A DNA stretch of 64,000 bases. It comes from Galerina marginata. Its lineage: Eukaryota; Basidiomycota; Agaricomycetes; Agaricales; Galerinaceae. Shown here in pieces: positions 12,207 through 25,475 of the stretch. Made by a program: the position numbers and the translations under genes. The stretch's first letter is position 1. Every line of letters begins with the position of its first letter. The notes below the pieces were generated by a model, which worked only from the letters and a program-made list of their open reading frames with translations, did not search any database and had not been told where the DNA came from. The stretch lies in NCBI GenBank assembly GCA_023014335.1, contig JAECYW010000012.1:620001-684000 (forward strand). The letters are read 5' to 3'.

Positions 12207-14669
12207 ATGCCCCTCAAGTTGATCGTTATTTATGCTGCATACGGCGACACTCTTCTCCTTCAAACTCCCGACGTGCCTCCAAGTCTGTCTTTTACCTCTT
12301 CACTGTCATCCGTTTCTCATCTCATCTAGAGTACTGGCTCATCGACGGAGGTCCAGTTAACCCAAGTCCTACTATACCTGCAAAAGTGGCCGCCTGGAGT
12401 GCTTACTATCAGTATCTCAAACGCGCGCTCTACAGGTACTGTTCCTCTCAAAGGGATGGCGTCATCGATAATTTGGCTGGAATCATTGTTACCCATCCAG
12501 ACAGTGACCATATGGACGGTCCGTCTTTTCTCTTCCATTTTCTACAACATTTTCTGACGCTCTCAGCCCAGGCATCAACCGACTCTTACGGAACGATATA
12601 AATATACCTGCCAATTTCAAGGGACCTGTCGTTTTGAACTCCACTTTTTACAGACCCGGCGTTCCACCCTACAAGTATCCTTTGGCCCAATTTCTCGATG
12701 AAGTTGACGGCGGCAAATTTGGCCTGTCGGAGCTCCCTGACCCTCTCGTTCTACCCGCCATACCTGACCCAGATATACCAACGAACATGAAAAACGGAAG
12801 CCTCGCAGGCTTGTTTAAAATGGTTGATGGCGAACCTCGCAATCCTTATCCTCAACCCACCGACTATCAATACCAATGGCAAAAGCATGATCTCGATCAA
12901 AGCACGCAAAACTGGTCTAGGTAACCGTATACCTTCCTCATAATTTCCTTCACTTATGCTTCCTTCTTGTCAGTATCATCACTCTGTGGCTGGACACGGG
13001 TGTCGTGGGCAACTCTCAGCTCAATCTCGTCACAACCGGCGACGGGCTTCCATCGTACATTCTCAACAGGATGAGCTTGGCGACCGCTGGGAATCCGGTA
13101 CCTTCCGTAGGAATTTTCAAAGTCCCTCACCACGGCTCCGAATATAACAATCAGTGGGCAGACAACGAAGGAGACTACGTCGGTTCCGGCGACATCGAAC
13201 ATGAAAGGAAATTCTTCTTTTATCTTACCATGCTCGCCTTACAGTATGATAAACTCGCATCCATAAATCCGCCATCACCGCCCGCCAATCTCCTCGCCCT
13301 GGCCAATTTTAAGTTCGGGGTCCTTCATGGTAGCCCCATGCTTGATTGGGTTGTCATCAACGACGCCAACGAAGCAGAATTCGAAGTTGCGCTCCAGAGG
13401 CTATCCGATTCATTCGGTGTATATGTGGAGCTTTACGTCGGGAAGCCAGCCAAAGTCGCCAACCAGTCTTTCGACCTCCAAAACAAGCTAGAACTGCGGG
13501 CTTTTGCAGACGCTCTGGTTTCCAGATACGACGACAGGAAATCTCAAATTATCGCGACCGGTGCAATCGGGGATACGACTCCAGGTGCCAGCAAAATTAC
13601 CTTCCCTTTCGACAAAAAAGCATTTAAAACGACGTTCCAGACCTCACTTGCAACGGATAAGCAGGCCGACCCTAGATATTTCGAAACTCTATTCAGCTGC
13701 CTCGACAGTAATGCCCTCGATGATCTTCGCAAAGCGAGGCTGGTCCGTAATTTCTACTCGAAGTTTACGTGAGTAAAGCAGAACGACGTCACTAGCTATA
13801 GTGCGCATCGCTGACAACATTATCATAGCGCAAACAATTATGTGATTTCCGGGAATCGGTACCCCTTCGGCCACCCCAAAACCTCAGTCCTGGCCGGGAT
13901 CATGTCTCATCTCATTCTTACCGTACAAGGCACCACCACTCCTTGCAGGATATTTGTGACGGATGGCTCATCGATCCCAATGGACTCCGTCTACGATCTC
14001 CTCAAAGATCTACTTTCCCAATCTAATCCTGTGCTGCCGCCGCAACAATGGAACCAAAAGGTCCGCGTATTCTACCTGGCCACCGATTTCCTGGCCGAAA
14101 TTCCTGTCGATCTTTCAGACGTCAACGGTGTTCGAGAAATCGATTTTTCCACTTACGCGTCGGAGGACGATAAAGACTATCTCGCCTTCCTCCACAACCA
14201 ATTCTTGAAGGCTATGCCATACGACGTGCCTCGCGCCGCTATTTCCCACACCTCTACGTTCCGCCTCACCATCTACTCAGCCAAAGATCCTGTCGAAAGT
14301 TATCTTGACATGGACGCCACCGGAAATCTAGTCCTGGCGGCGACGCCCAATCAACCGTCCTTCAACGTGCGGTATATGGACCATACTAAATCTAATCTCA
14401 ACAAATGGGCTTACAACAATGAGCCTCACTTTGAAGTTTTCACAGACCTCACCCAAAATCAACTCATACCCGACGTTGTTTTCCGAATCATCGTCAAGCT
14501 CAACGCCAACAACCCGGCCCGCACGGAATCCCTCGTATTCAAAGATTCTGCCGGACAACCGCTGAGGCTGCATCTCGACAATGGGGTTGTGTCGTTTAAG
14601 CCGGATCCTGGCACTGGTGGTATTGATTCTTTGGCTATTGTCCGATTTCAAAGAAATCCCGGAATTTAG
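12207..14669 (+). CDS. MBL-B: ComEC-like metallo-beta-lactamase-fold protein
   Basis: Splice model: 12207-12282, 12330-12518, 12572-12920, 12974-13768, 13829-14669; 749 aa, same five-exon structure as MBL-A. Motifs: HPDSDH at residues 81-86, TTGDG at 225-229, HHGSE at 257-261, GSPMLDW in the insert, DDRKSQI, and GHPK at 484-487. The first His of HGHPK is replaced by Phe (PFGHPK), so that His is not essential to the family or this copy differs. The 5' end is divergent from Big1, whose ATG is 1515 bases away on the other strand. It is closer to MBL-A than to MBL-C by eye. A cytosolic metallohydrolase is inferred; the substrate and any functional link with the Big protein are unknown. Confidence 0.87.
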
Positions 14670-15320
14670 TTGGTGTTCTGCCTTAGTTTCTCTCTATATT
14701 TTCTTTTCACATCTTGGATTGGTTAAAACAAATTCCGTGAAGTCGAGTCATTACTTCCAGGATGGGATCAAAAAAGTCTGAGTCAATCATGTATTCAACA
14801 AGCCCAACAATGAGCTTAAGCGGAGTCAGTCATTAGTTCTCCAGAACTGAATGAAAGCTCGAGGGTGATGACTATTATGAAGCCAGGGGTCAGAGAACTG
14901 CATGTACGTGTCTGTAGGTGTAAAATTTGGCAGGAACGTCTCCTAAAATTTGAACGATCTAAACCTGTCCCGAAAACAAGGACAGCTGGCGACAAAAAAA
15001 TTACTTACCCTCCCGTCTGCTTGCCGACGGGAAGTCATTTGTAGCAGTGTCCACATACCCACAATACGGCGAATTTTGTTGAATGATGTCGAAGATGGCC
15101 GTGGGTTCAGTGGTACAGCACCAGAGCCTATGTAGCCTCGAAGAGCAGGATTTGCCGACGCCACTACTAACATATGGGAAAGTATTAAGTAACGCGACGC
15201 ACGTGCTGCAGGAGTTCAGGACATTGTCACTGTCAGAACAAATTCAACAATGCCATTTGTCTGCATTTCTTCTTCGACTTCTCAAATCTGCTCGTCTCTC
15301 CTTCATTTACTACTACTTGG
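14670..15320. other. Intergenic spacer between MBL-B and the FunK1 gene
   Basis: No gene is supported. A short upstream exon of the kinase gene could hide here: an ATG at 15250 with a GT donor at 15323 was tested, but its phase does not match the kinase frame. Confidence 0.4.
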
Positions 15321-18152
15321 ATGTGCGTATTCTGCACTTCTGCATGTGTATCTATTCAAATATGTTCTCCCTACAGGCCGCCGAAATCAAAATCGACCTC
15401 AAGGGACTTAGCCGACATTATATCTACTCCCCACAGGAAAACCACTAGCCAGCGGAGTGTCAGCTCTGGAGATAGACCGAATACGCTCACCTCGAGAAGG
15501 CAGGATGAACTGGTTTCCATGGACGCTACACCGCCTAACTCGCGAAAGCAGGAAGAACTGAAGGCCATGGCAGGCGCAGAGTATCGCGGCGCCGTGTGGC
15601 AAGGGATCCCTGTCCTTGACGCGTTTTGTCCTGAATCTCCACTCACAAAGCAAGCCACTCAGGCCGTCAGGCGTATCATGGGCAGTAACCGCCAAATCGC
15701 AGCGGAAAAGGTCTACACCAATCCTTACCGTATGGACGATGACTCTTGGTCAAGTTCATGGCCAACGACGCAGCACGAGAGCGCATCGAATGCTGCTTTC
15801 ATTTCCCTCTTGACCGAAGTCAGTGATGCCTTGCAACAACAACACCCTCTCCCCTATTTTGGACCAGTGACTTTTGTGGATTGTCACGATAAAACCACTC
15901 TCGACGGTGTTGAATCGTCTTCTCCCTTGAAGCCTGATGGCGGAGTATTCAGAAGTAAAGATGTCGACGCCGCTAAGGCCGCCCCCGTCCAGAGTCAAAT
16001 TGATCGTTTCCACTGGCGCCAGTTCCTGATTGCCATCGAGGTAAAGAAGAACGACAAGGATCTCCTGGCCCAAGCATTTACCTACGCGCGTGCTATGTTT
16101 GTCGCGACTGATCGCCGGTGGTTTTCGCCAGTTATTACATTCAACTTCAAGACGACCGAAGTCCGCTTCACATTTTGGACTCGCTGGGCTATGTATGCCA
16201 CCGTACCATTCAAGCTGAACACGCAGGAGGGGTTTGACCACTTTATCGACGCCATCGTCCGCATGCTCATGTGGAAGGACGAGGAAGCTGCAGGGATGTT
16301 TTCAGGCCGGAACGACGCTGGCTTATGGTTGGATGGCTTGGGTCTCCTCCAGTTTGAAATGGTGCTCAACTATCGAGCATGTGCACGTGGGCGAGCATCT
16401 CATGTGTTCTTAGCCCTAAACGTCCTCCCCCGCACTCTTGAACAGCTCCAACAATTTCTATCCACGCTCGACATTCCCACCTTGTCTCGGAATCTTTCGC
16501 TCGTTCAGCCCAGCGGTCGCGAATCACCGCCTCTTATCCGTCGGTCCATGCGTCTACTTAAAAGCCGAGAAGCAAAGCCGCCCTCTCAGCCGCCTTTGAA
16601 GCCGAGTAGCAAGTCACGGACTAGGAATAGACGTTTGGCCACTGACTCTAGCAAGCCATCTGATACAGATTTTTCTCGATCCGCGTCAATGCCGACGAAC
16701 ATTCAGGAGGAGTCATCCGAGCCAGCACCGGCAAACAGGACACCTCCAGGTTCGAATATAGAAGCGCATGGGCTCAACTTACCTTCGGCAATGGACGCGA
16801 TTGTAGTGGACGGCCCCACCCAGGGTGTTCGTGAGCTACAGGAGATACACCGTCACCTGTGGAAGAACAGTCCTGATAGGGCAATAGCGCTTCTAGAGGG
16901 GAATCGTGACCGACTGAATGAATGGGCTACCATTGTCACTGGCCAATTCTCAATGGGACAGAAGACCCCCAGGCACTATGTGATTAAAGAGGGCTGGGTT
17001 GGAAAGACCTACAACGAAGCGAAAATGTTTGAAGATACCCACCGAGGCACCACGAACGGCGCGTTTGGTGTCGCCAAAGTCAAAGTTTACGTGAGGTCTG
17101 CTCCTGTATCCAAGGTGGAAGGCGTACAGCCGTGGAACATCTTTGACAATCACCACTCATCGGAGCAAGAACAACGCTCGTTCGTGACTTTAGTTGCCGA
17201 AACTGTCGGAACATCCCTCATACATGCGACTGGGCCCAACCAACTGGTGACGGCAATCCTCCACGCCATCATAGGTACATTCCTCACCCCTGTCGCTACT
17301 TCGGCTCACTCTCTTGACGTCGTCTAGGTCATTACAATATCTTATCTGCAAGTTGGCTTCACTGCGACGTGAGCATCGGTAACATCATTCTCGTTCCAAA
17401 CGGTGAAACGAGAGATTCTTCCAAGTGGTCAGCAACACTTAACATTTCGTTCGCTGTCAGCCTCTAACGTTTTGATTCTCTGCCAGGCTTGGTGATGAAA
17501 CGAAGTGCATTGGTTTTATGATTGATGGAGACCTGGCCATTCAATGGGAAGACTTCGATCGCATTAAAGCATCAAGTAAATCGGTATGTTCAATTCCTGG
17601 AATTCAAAACTCTTCTGATTTGCTATCCAGGGCACTCCGCCTTTCATGTCTTCCCGCTTGCTGGAGCTTTTGACAAGGTCCACTAACCCAACCATCATCC
17701 ATTCCTTTAGAGATGACCTGGAAGGTTTTGCTTGGGTTCTCCTCTGGGCGGCGATTTCGGCAGAGATAGAAGATGAAAGAGCCGCGGATTGGCTGCAGAT
17801 GCTCGACGGCGGCGACAACTTTAAAAACCTCCGTCAAGCTAAAACCTCCATCATGTACGACCTGCGAAATGGCTATAGGGATCCTGAGGTGGTACCCGTT
17901 CACGTCCGACCCCTGCTACTCCTCCTCAATTCGCTCTTCGATGCCTTGCAGGAGGATGGACACGCCCTTAATGATCAGCTCATTAAGTTGCATGATGCGA
18001 AAGGCGATCAAGCCAAAATTTTGGAAATCAAAGGAGCGATTTCAGAGCTTACGGAGAAAATGTATGGCCGCATCTTTGGGCTTTTCCGCGACGTACTCGA
18101 TAACAGGAACCTACCGGAATCGTGGGCTGAAGTTCGGGAAAAGTGGCAGTGA
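15321..18152 (+). CDS. FunK1-type fungal protein kinase
   Basis: Splice model: 15321-17274, 17328-17427, 17487-17583, 17631-18152; 890 aa, within the usual range of this fungus-specific family. The start is uncertain; the Met at 15520 is an alternative. An N-terminal domain (about residues 110-370, with RWFSPVITFNFKTTEVRFTFW) is typical of FunK1 proteins and is followed by a Ser/Pro/Arg-rich linker. The kinase domain begins near residue 530: YVIKEGW supplies the ATP lysine, LHCDVSIGNI is the catalytic loop with HCD replacing HRD, and MIDGDLA stands at the DFG position. GTPPFMS, DDLEGFAWVLLW and a helical tail complete it. The catalytic and metal Asp residues are present, so activity is plausible despite unusual flanking residues. 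It sits between MBL-B and Big3, so it may belong to the cluster or be a passenger of this abundant family. Confidence 0.88.
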
Positions 18153-19756
18153 AGACAAAAGGAAAGATGGTGTCCACAATCGGAGGCTGCATTCCCTACA
18201 CTAAAGCTACCCGTTTACCCACGTTGCAGGCTACTACCACTAATGTCCCAGTTCCAAACAGGATCGTTTCCGCCTCTAGAGTTCTCACTGCCTGGCCATT
18301 TGCCCGCCATGTGTACTGCATCTGATGCCGAGCTTGCGCTGCTGCTCACATGAGGGACGACCGACATTTCGTTTCAACGAACCTGTTGAAGGACTGGTTC
18401 AAAACTCTTACGAAGGACGACCCTCGGAGGGGGCGGTATGGAGGAACTTAGGTCGGATGTAGCCCTCTTCGCATGTTGAGTCATGGTGATCGAAGGTGAT
18501 TATACAGGCACAAATGTGCACAGTGTTCTAATGGTAAAACTAATTTGAAAGGAAGGGATGAGCGCGAGCATTGGAGGCCCAGGCAAATAGTGGTGGAGGA
18601 GACTCTGTGATCACCCCTTCACCGTAATAAGGGGGCCCAGCTGGTGGAGTCTCAACTGGATTCGTTCTATTATCAGCACTTTTCTTATGTACGGAAGCAT
18701 AGGCAATTCACTGAAGTAAGTAGCTAGGAAGTATCACAGGTTCGGAAACTGAAAGAGCTTCTGAAAGCGCGTTGTCGCTTCAGTCGGGTAGATGTGGAAG
18801 CTTCAGAGAACAACTGTCGTCCGAGAAACGAATGCTGTGTACAGACCCTCTTAGACACAAGCCCAGACTGGATGGGTCCATGCGAATATCCTGACTGGAC
18901 GCTTGCTTCCTCTCCATTCTGGTAACTTCTTTCGTTTCATAATTTGAAACCTCGAAAAAGCCTGGAAGGCCAGGAAAGGCGCAGGATGAAGCTTTCAGAA
19001 ATGATCTGTGGCAAGCTCATTGACATAAACTTACCTCATGTTAATCGTCAATAATACATACATAAACCTGTGTGGGCCAAACAAAGAGGTGGTGAATGTT
19101 TTACTCGGTCGGTCATAGCCTTCCATTTGGAATGCCGGGAATCATTTATAAGATCTTCAAAGACGGATACAGTTTGGGATTAGGATATGAGGTTGAGGTA
19201 CTTGAAGTCGAAGGGGGGAATTATTGATTTGATCTGCCCTTGGGGATGCGGCACAACGATAATGATAACAGCATCAGTGCCAAGTGGTCATGTACCTGGG
19301 AAAATTTGACGAGCATCAGTCAAGAGTATTAGTACAGCTTGCACGTTCTTGAAACTAGATAGTCTTTCCATGGAAGAAATTGTCAACGAGTCGAGCTAAC
19401 GTAAGCCGATGTACCTACCTCAAATTGGAATCCAGACGTCAAAATAATGATGACAGTGCCTAAAAAACTATAACAAGCCCACTGGAGTGCGGAGATACAT
19501 GAAGAATGGTCAAGAGCAAGGATGCCGGATATAGTCAACATCATGTCGGGAAAATCAAGACGAGAATGTTGTCCATGTCTCCGATCACCGATTTGGTGCA
19601 ATAATTTGGCGTTCATTATGATTCAGTCACAAGTATGCGAGGCCTTACGCTTTATTTGGTTTACAGGTCTCGTATGAAGATCAACATTCTTCGACATACC
19701 AACCTCCAGATTCGAAGTGCCCTAAATTGGGGCATCGGTCGTTGCCGTGGTGATCG

Positions 19757-19773
19757 TGCGCCACAGTGGCGTA
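19757..19773. repeat. Near-perfect copy of the TGCGCCAC palindrome
   Basis: TGCGCCACAGTGGCGTA differs from the perfect palindrome at 11035-11051 at one base. It lies about 610 bases before the Big3 ATG. Confidence 0.55.
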
Positions 19774-20340
19774 CTGCATCACAACCCAGATAAGGAAATG
19801 AGACTCGCTGCATTGGTTTTGGATCAACGTTTCTGCGATGCTACAACACCTGCCCCATGAACCCGCGACCAGATCTACGAAACTAAAGGATATGAACACA
19901 CAGGAAGAAATAATCAATAATGCCAATCAAATCATACGTCGATTATGAAATCCGGATCCTGCAAGCTGTCAAGTCACCAAATAGCTAATCTCCAAGCCCG
20001 ACTCTGGTTCATTCGATTTAGGTAAATATTATCAGACATGATATTTAATATGGGGTCAATAATGCTCAAAGAGTTATGTGGGCTACACTGATGATAGCCG
20101 CATGCTAGTAGCATGTTTGAGAGATTCCGAGTCACCATGCAAGCCGCATTGTCTGGCCTGTTGAATGCTCTGAACATTCCATTCTCCGGTGCGACTTTAA
20201 TGTTCGTGTATTTGTATGAATTTCTTGTGCTTCTGGTGTCCTCGATCTGAATTTAATCTGAAATTACTACACTATCGTCTCCTCACTTTGCTTAGTGACA
20301 GTGTTTCGAATCCGGTAACCCCTCGTTTCTGTATTGAATA

Positions 20341-20356
20341 CTTATATTAGGAGCAA
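20341..20356 (+). promoter_or_regulatory. Core promoter element of Big3
   Basis: CTTATATTAGGAGCAA ends 29 bases before the ATG at 20386 and matches the Big1 element (CTTATATCAGGAGCA) except for one base. Confidence 0.45.
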
Positions 20357-20385
20357 GATTGCTTCTACTAACACAGCTTATCCTC

Positions 20386-22814
20386 ATGCCTAGCCCATTG
20401 AGTTTCGAAGACTGGTGGAAGCGGAAAGCCCCGCGACCGCCTCCTGAACCTGTCACTCTCGCCGCCGTGCAGCGTGCCTCCCTCATACCTGTGGTCGAAA
20501 AAATCACAGAATTTCCGTTCACGTTTGCGAAGGCCGCTGATTATGTCGTGAACATCCAGGAATCTCCTCCCGTCATTATTAATCCCGATGGTTCCTTCAT
20601 CGTTTCTGCAAAACTCATCCTTCCCGGGCCCGACCTGATCTCTCTTGACCTCGCTGGTCTCGGAGAATTTTTTGTCGACTCTCTCTACGCCACCCTCTCA
20701 ACGAAGGATCAATCTCTTGTCCTTGAAGCCGTCATGGACTCCGAGCCGTTCCAACCCTCCTTCAAGCTTAGATTCACAATGATTCGTCCAGATAGTGGTA
20801 ATAGCCCGCCGGGTGCGGGTGATGGTGGCAGCGGTGGAGCTGAGGCAACTGGTTCTGCTGCTGGAGATGCGGCCACCTACCTCGGAGCTACTGACGCTAC
20901 CTTGGCTGGTATTCTCCTCCCCGTATATGGTGTCAATCCCCCACTGGTTTCCGATCCACAGTCAGGTCTGCCACCTCGCCCACGAGCTCCCGCCCCACTC
21001 ACCCCACCACTTGAGCAAGATTCTTACGCTTACGAAATATACAGCGCCCTCAATAAAGACTTCGATCATTGGTTTAATATTACCGACTATCAGACGTCCC
21101 TCGAGACAGCCCTTCAATGCGCGCTTAATTACCGCGACGCCATCATCTTACTCCGCGATGTAGTCAACAACCCGTCCACTATCCCAAACCTTGGCCAAGA
21201 GCAATTGGAGGATTATAAGCTTCGTTTAGCCAATCTTGATTATGGTTTACGGCAACTCCAGCCCCGTTTCGCAGCCCAGTGGCTAGATATGTCAAGGGAA
21301 CAGGTCTCCCTTCGGGTTGATTTGAAAAACGGTCAGCGAGAGTTGGAAATCAAGTGGAATTCACTATATTCATACGGGTCAATCATTACCGGCCTGACAC
21401 TTTACATCAACGACACGGCAACAGATAGAGGCCTGAAGCCATACACGAATAATACGGTGACCATGCCGGCGCCTCCATTTAGCTTGCAAGGTCTGCGGGT
21501 GACAGCAAAGGTAGTTTCGTTCGTTGCTATTTGGGGCGGTGCCCCCAAGTATGCTTTCTTCAGCCAAGGTAAACCTGCGACTAGGACGTACGAAGAGCAT
21601 GCTCCAAAAGCATCAGTCTTGAACGCAACAAAGCAGCCCCAGCCTCCTGAAGGCTTGGAGTATACTCACCTTGTGGACCCAGACAAACTTGAATACAATA
21701 ACGAGGCCTATCCTGTATTCCAGGTTGGACTCTACACCTATTGGGGTATATTTCTCATAATTTATTGATTTACCACCGTGCTCACATTATTTTGGGTGAT
21801 TAGCCCTCAGTTATACAAATAAACGCAATGCGTTCGCTATCCTCGCTTACGACCAGGACAGAAAACTTGTTAGGACGTGGTCCAAGACCGGAGCTCGTTA
21901 TATTTGGGACATCACAGTGGATTTGGACAAACAGAAAGTTAAATTTATTGGGCAAGGAAGAAAATTTGTGGAGTTCACGTTTAACGAGTTGCTTGCGATC
22001 CCTATTGCTACAACTGCCGATTCAACTCTCCAGCCGACGCCTCCAGAAGGTTTGCAATATTACAAACAACAAGAGGGACCTAGGACAACCTACCCAGTTG
22101 TGGACTTCCTTTCCGGTTACAGGTTTTGGGGTGCGATAAAACTGCTGTTTTTTTATTGCACGACTAATTCTTCGACATATAGCATTGAGTCCAGGCCCCG
22201 ACGACGGCGGCGTCGCCTTAGCTATATTAGCGTATGATCGAAACAACAACCTTCTTGGACGCGTAGAGAAAGATGGAGCGCGTTACATCTCGCGTATCAC
22301 CGTCCAAGAAAATCAGGTTAATTTCTTTGGCGAATCTAACAGCTCTGTTGCATTTACCGCAGAGGATTTGTATTATCTAACGACACCAATCGATCCTTGG
22401 GTTCCTTGGGTCACGACCGCCAACGTTCGTAATCAACCCGCAGCTCCGGACGGCCTGAAATATGCATATCCCGATGGAGACGACACATCATACCCTGTGC
22501 TCCGCTACGCCGGCTTCACTTACTGGGGTGAGAGTACGCCCCTAATAATAAGTAGCACACTAACCATATTCATTGAACTAGCCCTAAGTTATGTCGATGA
22601 CCGCCTTTCCCTCTGTATCCTTGGGTACGATGCAGATATGGTCCTGATCCAGACTTTGACGACTGAAGGCGCCCGCTATATCTCTCGAATCGAAGTTGAA
22701 GATTCGACTGTTCAGTTTGTAGGAGAGTCGGGTCAATCGGTATTCTTCGACTTCTCTCCGCAGGAGGGACTATTTTTGCCAAGAAACAACCTAGAATCCG
22801 AAGAGTCAGAATAG
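20386..22814 (+). CDS. Big3: short family member lacking the beta-rich centre
   Basis: Splice model: 20386-21745, 21804-22130, 22183-22527, 22582-22814; 754 aa. Residues 1-135 (MPSPLSFEDWW start to TMIRPD) align with the N-termini of Big1 and Big2. The sequence then jumps directly to the acidic Gly/Pro-rich and Gly/Ala-rich stretch that in Big2 lies near residue 1430, so about 1,290 residues and five or six introns are missing while the frame is kept. The helical block, the fibronectin-like region and all three C-terminal repeats follow intact, each repeat starting at a W-G/ALS exon border. It is the only Big gene on the plus strand and has no adjacent MBL partner. The last intron (54 bases) has no in-frame stop, so retention would add 18 residues. 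The intact repeats argue for a working short form rather than a decayed gene, but expression is unproven. Confidence 0.8.
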
Positions 22815-25475
22815 GTCGGACACAGCAGAATCCCTATTCGGCTCACCCATCCATACTAAGCCAATGGCACGGATATTAATTCTTCTTATTTCCTAGCTCT
22901 CTGATTTTTTCTCTGGTCTCTTCATTGTTTTCACGCTATCCTTTTCATTGTAATACACCTATTTCATCTCGGGATTATTGGACATGCGTTTGCACTATCT
23001 CCGTTATCAAGAGAAGCAAGGCTGATAATAATAATAATATAGTTGGGGGTATGTACTGGCGGTCAGCCAAATTCCACGCACCGGCGCTAAGTTGAGCAGG
23101 CGCTTATTTGCCAGTTTTGTAGATTAGTAATCACCTTGATAATCAGACTTTTATGCACCTCGCCTACCGCTCTTACTGTCACCGTAGAGTTCTCCCAGTT
23201 ATGCCAATGAGCCAAACCGGGTTCATTCTCTGTCACATTCCTTCTTGCATGTGCTAAGCTTAAACCGTTATAGGCCGTGAAAAATAACAGGCAAGCACCT
23301 CATAAACTATTCTGCTGACGACCTACTCAACGAGGCGGGGTGTGTAGCCACCTGAGTTACCATTGTAACGTAGTCACCCAAATTTATTACCAATTACCAA
23401 TTGCAGCTGCCAGCCTCGATTCGAGGATACTGGGCTGTTTTGGCGCTGGATACAGTCCCGAGTCATTTGATAGTGCTGCAGTTCGAGGCACTGGAAAGCC
23501 TCTTGGACATTTTTTCTAAGGACGCACTTAGGATTTAAAGGCATGGTGACTAATCTTGTTCGTTTTCTATTCAAAACGGCCGGCTTACCGTTATTACAAT
23601 TGACGAAACAAGGGAGATAAATATCGGCCAACCCATGCCAGCGCTGCCTATGTTGACCCAAATACATTTCCAGCGGGTAACGAGAGTTTGCGCCTTTGAC
23701 ATTCTTGTCTGGGTGGCACCTGTTGGGTATTGGAGGTTTTTTGGATGCATTTTCCCAGGTCACGGCGAGAGCTTGCAAGCAATTGATTGTCTGGTGGGAA
23801 ATCGGAAATCAATTAGACGCCAAGAATGAAGGGAACGCACCGCAAACCATGAGCCCAGCCGCCGTCAGCCTCATCTTCTGTGACTGCGCACGTCCACCCC
23901 CCACGCTTCCTTGCCGTTTTCACCTGTGACTACGCCTTGAAGCGGGACTGTGCGAGTGTACGGCCCAGGTCCTCCAGGTCCCAGCCAGCATAAGGCACGG
24001 TGGATTTAGGACTCGAATGGCGGGTCTGATCGTTGGAAGAAGCTGTCGCCGATTACCGTCATTTTGTTCAGCAGGTCGAACTTATAATTAAGCTGGAGGG
24101 AATGTGGTTGAGGCTGGAAGTAGTAAGCTGGGTCAGACATGCAATGCTCAGTAAAAGCTGGTCGTGGGAATACAATAACAGTCTTTCGGTCATTTGCATT
24201 ATTATCCGTCTTGGACTGACCTCTTATCCTTTTTGCATTCTTAGCATCGACTAAACCGCCCCTCAGTCACTCATATTCTCCCCAAACGTTATCAACTCTG
24301 ATTAGGATGGCGCCAACAGAAAACAATCTTTGACTTCAAGTAGCCGACTGGCGCACCTCACTCCTCCAGGGACCAGGACTGTACCTGATTGTATCCCAGC
24401 CGACGACCCTTCTGGCTCAGCCAAACACAACCCTTCAGATTCTACCCCCGAACTTTTGCCAATAACTTACCCCCCCAGGCAGTCTTTCGCCATAACTTCC
24501 AACGTGACAAGGCATCATGGAGAAAGGGGCAGCGGCGCTGTTGATAGATAGAAGGATGAAGGCAAGGAATGTGGTGGCGACGCTCTGGGCAATGGTAAGC
24601 GCGAGGATATTTGGAAGACATTATAGGAAAGGCTGACCATTCGTGTTGACAGCCTTGAGCTTGCAGTTCAATCCGAGACCGCGACTGGTCATCAATCATC
24701 ACTTATATTGCATAGGAACCCGCGAGTGCGCATTTAACTTCTTTTGTAACGTATGTCCTGGAATCTTTCAGATTTGAATGGCTCATGAACCACTTAGATG
24801 AATATGACCCTCAGCTGCTGATAAATGGTTGACGCCTGTCCCATTGTCGATCAGTAGGATATTTTTCTAAAGGCTCCCATCGCGCCTCGCCCTCGGGATC
24901 AGAGTGGAAAGCTGAAGTTGCTATCAAGACCAACTAGAGATCTCTTCTCTGTGTCATGACTTGGTTCTGGGAAATACCAATCACCAACGGAGTGATTTAT
25001 TTCATTAGGACCTTTGTAACTTTCTTCATTCTGTCCTCATCGGTCTGTACCACTGGACAACTTGTTACACATTGGAACGGCGGCCTGTCAGAAAAGCCAA
25101 TACATATTGATACATGTTAAATAGATACCAGTAATCGAATAGATCGCCTCGGTTATTTGCCTGAAACCAACGTAGCGACAACTAGAAAGAAATGAGATTT
25201 AGGTGAAAGGGATACCTCAATCATGTACGACAGATCACGAGAACGGTGGATTCTCAATGACTCCGAGGAATAGCGGAAAGAAATACAATCACAACCAAGT
25301 CACGAAAACTAGGACAAAATGGAGAGCAGGGAAATAAGAAAAAAACGATGTCCTAGATCAAATTGAGTGGCGGATATGAACCGCAGAGCATGTAAATCGA
25401 AGGCGCGTATAGCGTTTGCCCAAAATACCCAAACAGCACTTCTGTCCCGACTATCTCGCCTTTGCTCCTCCTCTT
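22815..25475. other. Intergenic region between Big3 and Big2
   Basis: The two genes are convergent and these 2.66 kb contain no supported gene. A short ATA/AAT trinucleotide run lies at about 23025-23039. Several open frames of 60-130 codons exist but lack motifs or splice-consistent extensions. Confidence 0.45.

Larger units (their letters stand above)
18153..20385. other. Intergenic region upstream of Big3
   Basis: These 2.2 kb show no supported gene. They contain the near-palindrome at 19757-19773 and, next to the start of Big3, a core promoter element at 20341-20356. Confidence 0.45.

Noticed and set aside
15250..15322. Extra first exon of the FunK1 gene starting at 15250
   Set aside because: The donor at 15323 and acceptor at 15376 exist, but the phase does not join to the kinase frame.
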